64,000 nucleotides of DNA from Rhodococcus sp. (in: high G+C Gram-positive bacteria) (GTDB lineage: Bacteria; Actinomycetota; Actinomycetes; Mycobacteriales; Mycobacteriaceae): contig JAAZAD010000512.1 in the NCBI GenBank assembly GCA_012514505.1, positions 1 through 64,000 on the forward strand, read 5' to 3'. Under the pieces are notes generated by a model. The model worked only from the letters and a program-made list of their open reading frames with translations, was not told the DNA's origin and ran no database searches. Below are positions 17,411 through 25,800 of this stretch, piece after piece; the stretch's first letter is position 1; every line of letters starts with the position of its first letter. A program made the translations under genes and the position numbers.

Positions 17411-18604
17411 ATGTCGTCATCGTTGGTGGAGTATCCGAGCAGTCGGCGGTTCTTCGGCGACGGCGCGATGGTGCGCGGACGCGATGGGTTGTTGCGGTAC
17501 GGAAGTCTCGAGCCGTCGCTCTCGGAATTGCTGGATGTCGCGGTGCACCGCTACGCGGATCGGGTTGCGGTGGAGGAACTCGATGGCAGGGCAGTGACCT
17601 ACGCAGGGCTGTGGCAGTCCGCGGCGCAGGTTGCGGGTGGCCTGAAAGCGCACGGTGTCGAGATCGGTGATCGCGTTGCCGTCCGGCAGCCCGTGGGGGT
17701 GCGCTGGGTGGAAGCGTTCCTCGGCGTCGTCCTCGCGGGCGGTGTGCCGGTCATGGTGGATCCGGCCTGGGATCGGCGCCGCATCGGGCAGGTGGAGGCG
17801 GACAGTGGATCGGTGTTCACCTTGGCCGCGGACCTCCCCGAGGATGTCTCGTTCATCGATGACGGTGCCGGCCCGGACGAGATGGCGCTACTTGCGTACA
17901 CATTCGATACAGGTTCCGTCACGGGCGTCGAACTCACCAACGAGAACTTGCTGTCGAGCATCGAATCCGTCGTGCACCTGTGGGGTTTCGGCACCGCGGG
18001 AATCCGGAATCTTCTGGTCGACCCCGATCTGCAGAGGGTGAGCTCGGTCGTCGAATTGCTGTCCACGCTGGTGATCGGTGGAACGGCGATCCTCACCACG
18101 AGTACCGAAGTGCAGTCTTGGTGGTCGAGCGGGGCAGACGTCCTCACAACGACGTCGGATACCTTGCTGACTGCCCTCGAATCGCATGACGTCACCGACT
18201 TCGGCCGTCGCGCAGTGCGGTGGATCGACTACGGCGGCAGTAGCGCGGTCGCAGAGGACACGAAGATCCTGCGTGAGGCATTTCCCGCAGCGAAACATTT
18301 CGCAGGCTGGGGGAGGACCGAGACCTGTGGGGTCGGCTTGGTGTTACCCGACGAATGCGGCCTCAGTCATGCCGACAGCGTCGGAATTGCGTTCGGCGGA
18401 ATGGAAGTGGCTCTGCACGGGCGAGATGCCGAACGGGGCCGTGGTGAGCTGCTCTGCCGAGGTCCGGGTGTGGCCCGCGGTTACTGGAACCGGCCGGAAC
18501 AGACCGCGAAGGCCTTCACCGGAGGGTGGTTTCACACCGGTGATTCCGCCTCGATCGACGGTGACGGGTTCGTACGGATCACGACAGGGGAGGCAGTCGC
18601 ATGA
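17411..18604 (+). CDS. Degenerate, truncated AMP-binding (acyl-CoA synthetase-like) protein
   Basis: Resembles the large N-domain of adenylate-forming enzymes (AVTYAGLWQSAAQVAGGL, GDRVAVRQPVGVRWVEAFLGV, GYWNRPEQTAKAF, GGWFHTGDSASIDGDGFV) but is only 397 residues. It stops right at the hinge where the mobile C-domain with the catalytic lysine should begin. The ATP P-loop, normally TSGTTGxPKG, reads TFDTGSVTGVELT near residue 160. It therefore probably cannot complete adenylation and may be a binding or regulatory relic. No frameshift is seen; the TGA overlaps the ATG of the deaminase gene (ATGA), so it is kept under translational coupling. ATG 17411 follows GGAGGT closely; GTG 17393 or 17405 are alternatives. 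Confidence 0.8.
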   Translation: MSSSLVEYPSSRRFFGDGAMVRGRDGLLRYGSLEPSLSELLDVAVHRYADRVAVEELDGRAVTYAGLWQSAAQVAGGLKAHGVEIGDRVAVRQPVGVRWVEAFLGVVLAGGVPVMVDPAWDRRRIGQVEADSGSVFTLAADLPEDVSFIDDGAGPDEMALLAYTFDTGSVTGVELTNENLLSSIESVVHLWGFGTAGIRNLLVDPDLQRVSSVVELLSTLVIGGTAILTTSTEVQSWWSSGADVLTTTSDTLLTALESHDVTDFGRRAVRWIDYGGSSAVAEDTKILREAFPAAKHFAGWGRTETCGVGLVLPDECGLSHADSVGIAFGGMEVALHGRDAERGRGELLCRGPGVARGYWNRPEQTAKAFTGGWFHTGDSASIDGDGFVRITTGEAVA

Positions 18605-19569
18605 GTCTTCCGGTCGCCGAGCTGCACATGCACATCGAGGGTTCACTCGAGCCTGAATTGATCTTCGAACTGGCCGAACGCAATTCGGTCACCTTGCCGT
18701 ACCGGGACATCGACGATCTTCGTTCGCGGTACGAGTTCACCGATCTGCAGTCGTTCCTGGATCTCTATTTCGCGAACATGCAGGTGCTCCGCACCGAACA
18801 AGACTTCGCCGACCTCGCGCGGGCCTACTTTGCTCGGGCGGCTCAGGGCGGTGTAGCTCACGCAGAGATCTTCTGTAATCCGCAGGCCCACATGGCTCGG
18901 GGTGTTTCCCTCGAAGTCGTCATCGACGGGATCATGGACGCCGTCTCGGCGAGCGAACGCGAATTCGGGCTCAGTAGCGGCGTCATAGCGGCGGTGCTGC
19001 GTGATCGCCCGGTCCGTGAGGCCGTCGACATGCTCGCAGACCTGCTCGCCATGCGTGCCCCGATCGTGGGAATCGGACTCGATTCTGCGGAAGTCGGGAA
19101 CCCGCCGTCACTGTTCGAGGATGTATTCGCGAGAGCGCGAGCAGAAGGTCTGCATACCGTCGCGCATGCCGGCGAGGAGGGGCCGCCCGAGTACATCTGG
19201 CAGGCGCTCGATCTCCTCGGCGCCGAGCGCATCGACCACGGTGTCCGGGCACTCGAAGACCCCGAACTCGTACGCCGGTTGGTGGACGAGCAGATCCCGC
19301 TCACGGTCTGCCCGCTGTCCAACGTCCGGCTTCGTGTGGTCGACACGATGGCAGTGCACCCCGTGCGCCGCATGATGACGGAAGGGCTGGTCGTCACCGT
19401 GAACTCCGACGACCCCGCCTACTTCGGTGGCTACGTCGACGACAACTTCACTGCCCTGCGTGATGCAGTGGATCTGACCGACGGCGAACGAGACATCCTT
19501 GCCCGCAACTCGATACGCGCATCGTTCGCGAGCGAAGCGCGGAAGTCGGAACTACTCGCCGCACGCTGA
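18601..19569 (+). CDS. Adenine deaminase-type metallohydrolase (adenosine deaminase superfamily)
   Basis: Zinc-dependent purine deaminase, 322 residues. Metal ligands: AELHMHIEGSLEPEL (His 9 and 11), TVAHAGEEGPPEYIW, ERIDHGVRAL and VTVNSDDPAYFGGY. The wording of several stretches (EEGPPEYIWQALDLL, GLDSAEVGNPP, YFGGYVDDNF) matches, from memory, the Aah1/PA0148-type adenine deaminases rather than classical adenosine deaminases, so adenine to hypoxanthine conversion for purine salvage is the better prediction. Automated annotation would probably say add. Coupled to the degenerate AMP-binding gene by a 4-bp overlap. Confidence 0.85.
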   Translation: MSLPVAELHMHIEGSLEPELIFELAERNSVTLPYRDIDDLRSRYEFTDLQSFLDLYFANMQVLRTEQDFADLARAYFARAAQGGVAHAEIFCNPQAHMARGVSLEVVIDGIMDAVSASEREFGLSSGVIAAVLRDRPVREAVDMLADLLAMRAPIVGIGLDSAEVGNPPSLFEDVFARARAEGLHTVAHAGEEGPPEYIWQALDLLGAERIDHGVRALEDPELVRRLVDEQIPLTVCPLSNVRLRVVDTMAVHPVRRMMTEGLVVTVNSDDPAYFGGYVDDNFTALRDAVDLTDGERDILARNSIRASFASEARKSELLAAR

Positions 19570-19612
19570 CCTCGAGTGCCCTGCCCTCGAGTGCCCTGAC
19601 CTCGCGCCTCGT
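19568..19612. repeat. 15-bp imperfect tandem repeat after the deaminase stop
   Basis: GACCTCGAGTGCCCT is followed by GCCCTCGAGTGCCCT and a partial third copy. It starts within the TGA of the deaminase gene and fills the gap to the converging oxidase gene. Confidence 0.75.
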
Positions 19613-19616
19613 CTCG

Positions 19617-20930
19617 TCAGTCGCCGAGAACTTGCTGCAAGTACGGGTTCTGGAACATCCGGTTCGGATCGTATTCGTCTCGTACCGAGAGGAAGTCGTC
19701 GAAATTCCGGTAGGTCGGGCGGAGGTCGTCCGCGGTGCGGCCGTGCATCTTGCCCCAGTGGGGGCGCCCGTCGACGGCCTTCGCGATCTGTTCCACGGCG
19801 TCGAAATAGGGGTTGTGGTCTCGTCGGTGGTACTGGTGCACGGCCACGTACGCGGTTTCCCGGCCGTTGGCGGTCGACAGCCAGACGTCGTCGGCGGCCG
19901 CGAATCGCACCTCGACAGGGAAGGCGACCGTGAAATCGGACTTCTCGATCCAGCTGTCGATCTCGGCGAGAGTATCCGTGAGTGATTCGACGGGGATCGC
20001 GTACTCCATCTCCCGGAACCGGACGCGGCGCGGCGAGGCGAATACGCGGTGGCTGTGGTCCGTGAACTCGCGTGCGCTCAACACGCGGGACGTCACTTGA
20101 TTGACGAACGGGATCGTTTTGGGCGCCAGCGTCGCGAACCTGTTGATGCCTTCGAATGCGACGTTGGACAGCAGTTCGTCCTCGATGTAGGCGCGCATCG
20201 GGTGTGCCGGTGTGACGGGCATGTTCCCGGGCATCCGTTTATTGCGCTTCGTCAGAGTGCGACGGGTGTGCGGGAACCAGTAGAACTCGAAGTGGTCGAC
20301 GAACTCTCGGTCGTAGTCGACTCGGGCCAAGGTCTCGTCGAGTGATTCCGGGGCTTCGACGGCGGTCATCGTGAAGCTCGGCACGCAGCGGAGGGTGACT
20401 GTCGAGAGGATGCCGACGGCGCCGAGGCCGAGGCGTCCGGCCTCGAACAGGTCGATGTTCTCGGTGGCCGAACACTTCACCACCGAACCGTCTGCCAGCA
20501 CGATCGTGAATCCGACGACCTGGGTGGCGAGTCCACCGAAACCAGCGCCCGTTCCGTGCGTTCCCGTGGCGATTGCTCCCGCGATCGACTGCACGTCGAT
20601 GTCACCGAGGTTGGTGAGGGCGAGTCCGCGATGCCACAGCAGTTCGTTGAGGTCGTGTAGACGTGTGCCGGCGAGGACCGTGGCGTCCGCGCCCCCGTCG
20701 TACAGGTCTACCGATTCGATGCCGGACAGTTCGTCCAGGCTGATCAGGACGCCGTCCGTGACCGCAACCCCGGTGAAGGAATGTCCAGCTCCAACAGCTT
20801 TTACGCGCAGACCGCGGCGTGCGGCATCCTGCACGATCGACTGAAGTTCGGACACCGAATGCGGTGTTTCGAATCGGTACGGGGTAGCCGATTGTGTGCC
20901 CGCCCAGTTGTGCCACGTTTCCACTGCCAT
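19617..20930 (-). CDS. Aldonolactone oxidase/dehydrogenase (L-gulono-1,4-lactone/D-arabinono-1,4-lactone type)
   Basis: FAD-binding VAO-fold enzyme of 437 residues similar in layout to mycobacterial Rv1771. The N-domain has RGLRVKAVGAGHSFTGVAVTDG (flavin loop; the His is the usual covalent FAD site in ALO-type enzymes) and IAGAIATGTHGTGAGFGG. The C-domain ends with the ALO motif HWGKMHG and YDPNRMFQNPYLQ. Substrate among sugar lactones or alditols is not settled by sequence. ATG 20930 is preferred to GTG 20936. A TGGACG-AG-CGTCCA dyad lies 17 bp upstream, shared with the divergent tetR gene, so it is probably TetR-repressed. Confidence 0.85.
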   Translation of the reverse strand: MAVETWHNWAGTQSATPYRFETPHSVSELQSIVQDAARRGLRVKAVGAGHSFTGVAVTDGVLISLDELSGIESVDLYDGGADATVLAGTRLHDLNELLWHRGLALTNLGDIDVQSIAGAIATGTHGTGAGFGGLATQVVGFTIVLADGSVVKCSATENIDLFEAGRLGLGAVGILSTVTLRCVPSFTMTAVEAPESLDETLARVDYDREFVDHFEFYWFPHTRRTLTKRNKRMPGNMPVTPAHPMRAYIEDELLSNVAFEGINRFATLAPKTIPFVNQVTSRVLSAREFTDHSHRVFASPRRVRFREMEYAIPVESLTDTLAEIDSWIEKSDFTVAFPVEVRFAAADDVWLSTANGRETAYVAVHQYHRRDHNPYFDAVEQIAKAVDGRPHWGKMHGRTADDLRPTYRNFDDFLSVRDEYDPNRMFQNPYLQQVLGD

Positions 20931-20946
20931 GATCACATCATGGACT

Positions 20947-20960
20947 TGGACGAGCGTCCA
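20947..20960. promoter_or_regulatory. TetR operator site 1 (TGGACG-AG-CGTCCA)
   Basis: Perfect 14-bp dyad in the divergent promoter region between the lactone oxidase and tetR genes. It shares TGGAC-N4-GTCCA with site 2 downstream of tetR, which makes autoregulation by the adjacent TetR protein likely. Confidence 0.65.
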
Positions 20961-20994
20961 GGCAAATATGCACTGCGGTACGGCTGTGGCGTTC

Positions 20995-21000
20995 TAGGAT
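20995..21000 (+). promoter_or_regulatory. -10 hexamer TAGGAT for leaderless tetR mRNA
   Basis: TAGGAT is followed by 6 nt and the ATG at 21007. Confidence 0.5.
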
Positions 21001-21006
21001 CGGTAC

Positions 21007-21657
21007 ATGCTGAACAGGCTTCCGGCGAACGAACGTCGCGCACAACTGGTGGAGTCGGCGCTGACCATTGCCGAACATAGTGGCGTGTCCTCGGTGACGG
21101 TGCGAGCAGTGGCAGAAGAGGCCGGTGTTTCTCTCGGTGTGGTTCATTACTGTTTCGAGAGCAAAGAGGCCCTCCTCGGGGCGATGGGCGAGGCGCTCGT
21201 CCTGCAGTTGAGTGAGTCGCTTCGATCCGCATTCGGTCAGGTTCAGCATGCTCCGGAGTTGACTGGCATGTCGGGGTTGCGAGCGCTGCTGCATATCGGG
21301 ATCAGCGCAATGTGGCCGCTTCTCGAAGCCACCCCGGATCGTCAGTTGCTGACGTACGAGATCACTGCACAGGCCTTGCGGCACCGCGGCGGAGGCGCAC
21401 CTCAGATCGGCGAGATTGCCACCGTGCAATACCGCACCATGGACGAGGAGGCCGTGCTCTTCTTCGAGGAGTGCGCGGACAGGACCAACGTGCGCTGGAC
21501 GGAGCCGGTTACGTCCATCGCCCGATTCGCCCTCGCGATGCTCGACGGGCTGGTGCTGCGGTGGCTGGTCGATCGCGACGGAGATGCCATGACCGTGGCG
21601 CTCGACGACATGGTGCAGATCGTCGCGTCGAAGGCCGTGGAGAGCCGAGACGATTGA
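21007..21657 (+). CDS. TetR-family transcriptional regulator
   Basis: 216-residue repressor with the TetR helix-turn-helix at the N-terminus: RRAQLVESALTIAEHSG, then VTVRAVAEEAGVSLGVVHYCFESKEALL. The C-terminal domain is the ligand-binding and dimerisation part (last helix VALDDMVQIVASKAVES); ligand unknown. Related dyads flank the gene: one between it and the divergent lactone oxidase, the other at its stop codon in front of the aldolase-like gene. It most likely controls both neighbours and itself. No ribosome site is visible; the mRNA looks leaderless. Confidence 0.93.
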   Translation: MLNRLPANERRAQLVESALTIAEHSGVSSVTVRAVAEEAGVSLGVVHYCFESKEALLGAMGEALVLQLSESLRSAFGQVQHAPELTGMSGLRALLHIGISAMWPLLEATPDRQLLTYEITAQALRHRGGGAPQIGEIATVQYRTMDEEAVLFFEECADRTNVRWTEPVTSIARFALAMLDGLVLRWLVDRDGDAMTVALDDMVQIVASKAVESRDD

Positions 21658-21677
21658 GCTGGACAATTGTCCAACTC
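21656..21677. promoter_or_regulatory. TetR operator site 2 (core TGGACAATTGTCCA)
   Basis: A perfect 14-bp palindrome, extended by matching GAG/CTC outside one mismatch per arm, overlaps the tetR stop and lies about 40 bp before the aldolase-like ATG. It shares TGGAC-N4-GTCCA with site 1. Confidence 0.75.
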
Positions 21678-21714
21678 GGTGGTTGACTCTGCCTTATCCG
21701 CGACGATTGGACGA

Positions 21715-22896
21715 ATGGTGACGCCGACACTCGACCGCCTGATGGCAGCGACGCAGACTTTCGATCCTCCCTTGGCGGCAGTGGATCTGCCCACGCTTCG
21801 CGCCAACGCGGCTGATCTCGTACGGCGCGCCGGCGGCACACCCGTTCGCGTGGCCAGCAAATCGGTGCGCTGCCGTGCGGTCCTCGAAGTGGCCCTGGGT
21901 GACGGGCTGACCGAGGCCAACGGGTTCCGGGGAATCATGGCGTATTCCCTGCGTGAGGCGATCTGGCTGGCCAGGTCGGGTGCACGCGACATCCTGATGG
22001 GGTACCCGACGGCGGATCGCGCCGCCCTGTCGGAACTCGCACACGACTCCGCTCTCCTCGAGCGCATCACCCTGATGATCGACTCACCTGCGCATCTCGC
22101 GCTGATCCGCGACGCAGCAGGAACCGCGACGGCGCGTCCACGAGTGTGTCTCGATGTTGATGCATCCTTGCGGCTCGGTCCGATTCACATCGGGGTTCGG
22201 CGGTCGCCGCTCCGGGAACCGGCAGCCGTGTCCGCCCTGGCGCGGCAAGCGCTCGAACAGAACTTCTCCGTTGTGGGAGTGATGTTCTACGAAGCCCAAA
22301 TCGCTGGATTGCCCGATACTTCCCGTCCCATCGAGTGGATGAAACGAGCATCGGCAAAGGAGCTGTCCACTCGTAGGCAGGCCGTCGTCGACGCGGTGCA
22401 GTCCGAGGTCGGCGAGTTGGAGATCGTCAACAGCGGTGGCACCGGCTCGCTCGAGGTGAGCTCCGCTGATCCCGCAGTCACCGAGGTGACAGCCGGCTCC
22501 GGGCTGTACACCCCCACCCTGTTCGACCGCTACCGTGCGTTCCGTCCACGGCCGTCGCTGTACTTCGCGCTGTCGGCAGTGCGTAAACCGACCTCGAAGA
22601 TCACCACGCTGTTCGGGGGTGGCTACATAGCCTCGGGTCCGGCCGGCAAGACGAGGGTTCCGTCGCCGGTGTGGCCGGGCGGTCTGAAACTACTGCGCAA
22701 CGAGGGCGCAGGAGAGGTGCAGACACCGGTGACCGGGTCTGCGGCCGGCAACATCGAGGTGGGAGATCGCGTCTGGTTCCGGCACGCCAAGGCAGGCGAG
22801 CTCTGCGAACGGTTCAACGTCGTCCACATGGTCGATTCGGATGGGTTGCACCACACCGTTCCGACGTATCGCGGCGAGGGCCTCAACTTCGGTTGA
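21715..22896 (+). CDS. D-threonine aldolase/D-serine dehydratase-like PLP enzyme (amino acid deaminase/aldolase family)
   Basis: Fold-type III (alanine-racemase-like barrel) PLP enzyme of 393 residues. The cofactor lysine is in VRVASKSVRC near the N-terminus, VNSGGTGSLE is the phosphate-binding loop, and the C-terminal DSD1 domain carries the metal-site segment RHAKAGELCERFNVVHMV. It probably cleaves or dehydrates a D-beta-hydroxy amino acid; the exact substrate is open. ATG 21715 is used; the ORF track's TTG 21667 sits inside the TetR operator. Its 3' end overlaps the converging nuclease-helicase gene by 14 bp. Confidence 0.83.
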   Translation: MVTPTLDRLMAATQTFDPPLAAVDLPTLRANAADLVRRAGGTPVRVASKSVRCRAVLEVALGDGLTEANGFRGIMAYSLREAIWLARSGARDILMGYPTADRAALSELAHDSALLERITLMIDSPAHLALIRDAAGTATARPRVCLDVDASLRLGPIHIGVRRSPLREPAAVSALARQALEQNFSVVGVMFYEAQIAGLPDTSRPIEWMKRASAKELSTRRQAVVDAVQSEVGELEIVNSGGTGSLEVSSADPAVTEVTAGSGLYTPTLFDRYRAFRPRPSLYFALSAVRKPTSKITTLFGGGYIASGPAGKTRVPSPVWPGGLKLLRNEGAGEVQTPVTGSAAGNIEVGDRVWFRHAKAGELCERFNVVHMVDSDGLHHTVPTYRGEGLNFG

Positions 22897-25800
22897 TCGC
22901 GGCAGTGCTGTGCGCCGTGAGTCGCATGAAGGCGCCGAGTTCCATCAGTGACTCGGGTGTGGTCGGCACGTACTGGGTCAACGCGGTCGACCGAACCACG
23001 AAGGCGGCCCATTTGGCACGGGACACCGCAACATTGAGTCGATTCCGCGAGAGCAGGAACGACATGCCTCGCGGCACATCCTCGACGGCGGACGCCGTCA
23101 TGGAGACTATGACCACGGGCGCTTCGCGGCCTTGAAACTTGTCGACGGTCCCGACTTCGATTCCGCCGAGCCCTGCCGCCGCCAAACGTCGCTCGATCAG
23201 TGCGACCTGAGCGTTGTAGGGGGCGACGACGAGGATGTCGGATTCGCCCAGCGGGTGGTCTGCGATCTTCTCGTGCGGATCGGACCAGTGCAGTCCCAGT
23301 AACTTGGTGGCCGTGGTGACGATCTCGTCTGCTTCCTCGGGGGACTGCGTCGCATTCCCGCGATGATCGACGTACACGGTGTGGACGCCCGGTTCGACGC
23401 CCGTGAGCGTGCGTGCCCCGGACACCGATTCCTGAGAACGAAGGCGGCCCTCGTAGGACAGTGCGGAGACCGGGGCACACAGTTCGGGGTGCATCCGCCA
23501 TGTTCGCTCGAGAAAGTACCCACGTTCCGGGGGGAGCGCGCCGTGTCCGGCCGCAAGCCAACCCAACGCGGATTCGTCAACGGGTTCGGGATGAGTGCCT
23601 TGACTGACCTGCGGCAACTGCTGGGGGTCTCCGAGCAAAAGTAGGTTGCGTGCGGCCACACTCACAGCGATGGTGTTGGCCAGCGCGAATTGTCCTGCCT
23701 CGTCGATCACGAGGAGATCGAGCGACCCCGGAGGAACACGGTCGGTGTTCGCGAAATCCCATGACGTGCCACCGATCACGCATCCGGTCCCCTCTGATCG
23801 CTCCAGAAAGCCGGGGTAGTCCTTCGACTCGAGGTCGGTCCACGGTGTGTCGCGTCCCCGGCCTTCCTTCTTGCCGACGACGTCCGGGTCGAGTCCGGCT
23901 TTGATGACACCGCGCAGCATGTTCTCGATGACCGCGTGTGATTGTGCGACGACGCCGATACGCCAATGATGCTGTTCCACAAGTGTCTTGACCACACGGG
24001 CACCGGTGAACGTCTTGCCCGTTCCGGGTGGTCCCTGGACGGCGACGTAGGAGTCGTCGAGGTCGAGTACTGCTTCGGTGATGGCGGTGATGTAATCGTT
24101 GCCTTCGGCGGTAGGCAACGGACGACCACTGGCGGTTCGTGGATCGACGCGGCGCAGGATGTCGACCGCGGCGGTGTGGGGCAGGTCCGGCAGGCACGAT
24201 GCGGCCCTCGCCGCGGTATCCCGAATGGAGGACTCGATGCGGTCGGTGGTGATCGGCGGTCCCGGTGTCAATGCCATAGGCAGATCCAGGTATTCGTCGC
24301 CGCTGAGGAGTTCCTCGACCACCACAACGTCTCTGCGTTGCTCGTCCTTGCTCACCGAAATGACCTTCGCGGTACACGTGCCCCGAAGATGTGCGCTGTC
24401 ACCCGCCACCGCATCCGGGGCCGGCGTGTCGTACAGGGCGTACATGGTGGTCCCTGCGCCCACGGTGCTGCCGGTCCCGAACCGGCCCACGAGGCTCGTG
24501 TGACGGCGAAGCTTCTTCTGGCGCGGCGAGCTCTTGTGCCACTCCTGCTCGACGCGAGCCGAGCCGACAAACAGAACGTCACGTACATCGGACAGGTCCG
24601 ACGACGCCTCCAAGCGGTCGAAGTGTGCCCACCAGAACGGCTTCCGTTCACGCTTGTGGTACTCGAGGGCTGCTGCCATCAGGGCCGCGGCGCGCCTGTC
24701 GTCGGACTCGGCCGCAGTGTCCGAGGCGCCCGGTATCAAGGCGAAGTCGCGCAGCGCCGTCTCGGTGGGCGAAGGCTCTTCCATGACAGCGAGCGATGCC
24801 TGGCCGCCCGGCCGTGGGGCAACGGAATGCTCTTCGGCCCGCGCCAGCAGCCAATCCCGTAGGCGCAGCGTGGACTCGCAGTCGTATTCGTTGTAGTCCG
24901 CGATTCCCTGCAGCAGCTCGTCCGCTGCGTCGTGCTTGTCGTCGTCACGAAGGGCGCAGTAGTCGGCGTAGGCAACAACCGACGCCGCCGCGTTGGTGAC
25001 GTCGCCGCCGCGGTTGTGTTCACCCATGTACAGGGGTTCGAGCTTTTTGATGCTGTACGAGCGTTCGCCGATTCTGAGTGCGCCGCGCACCACCGGGTAC
25101 AGGTCGACCAGAACGTTGTCGCGCAACAGGTTGTCCACCACGTCTTCTCCGACGCCGTGCCGTCCGGCGAGGCGCAGCAGCGCCGATTTCTCGTAGGCCG
25201 CGTAGTGGTAGACGTGCATGTTCGGGTACTGGCGTCGGCGCTGCGTGACGTAATCGAGAAAGTCGATCAACGCTGTGCGTTCCTGTGCGCGGTCGTGGGC
25301 CCAGAACGGTTTGAACGTGAATCGGTCGGCCGTTCCCTCGACCACACCGAAGAGATACTCGAGCCCCCAATCCGTCGACCCGTCCTCGGTCCACAACGGA
25401 TCACCCTCGAAGTCGAAGAAGATGTCGCCGTCGTCCGGTGCCGGAATGGCGGACAGGGTCTCGGGGGAGTGAAGCGCGAACTCGGGCTCCCCGGAGCGCT
25501 CTTGGCGCAGCTGAATGCCGGCTTGCTCACGCAGACCGGCGAGGGTGCGCTCGTGAACACCGTCGATCTTGCCGTGGTGCGTGGCGAGTTCGTCGATCGT
25601 GGTGATTCCGCCCGCCAGAAGTCGCGACCGTGCGATCGAACGCATTCCCGCCACCAGCATGAGATCGCGGTGCTTCTCCAATTCTGGTGCACAGGTATCG
25701 CAGCGTCCGCACGCCGTATATCGCGCATCGCCCCACTCTGCCGCCCGGTCACTGCGGTAGTGGGTGTCGAGGAGGTGTTCGAGGGCGGACCTGCGCGCGT

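Noticed and set aside
17411-18604. Frameshifted full-length acyl-CoA synthetase
   Set aside because: No continuation of the C-terminal domain is present in any frame downstream; the deaminase gene starts within the stop codon, so this is a true short gene, not a sequencing frameshift.
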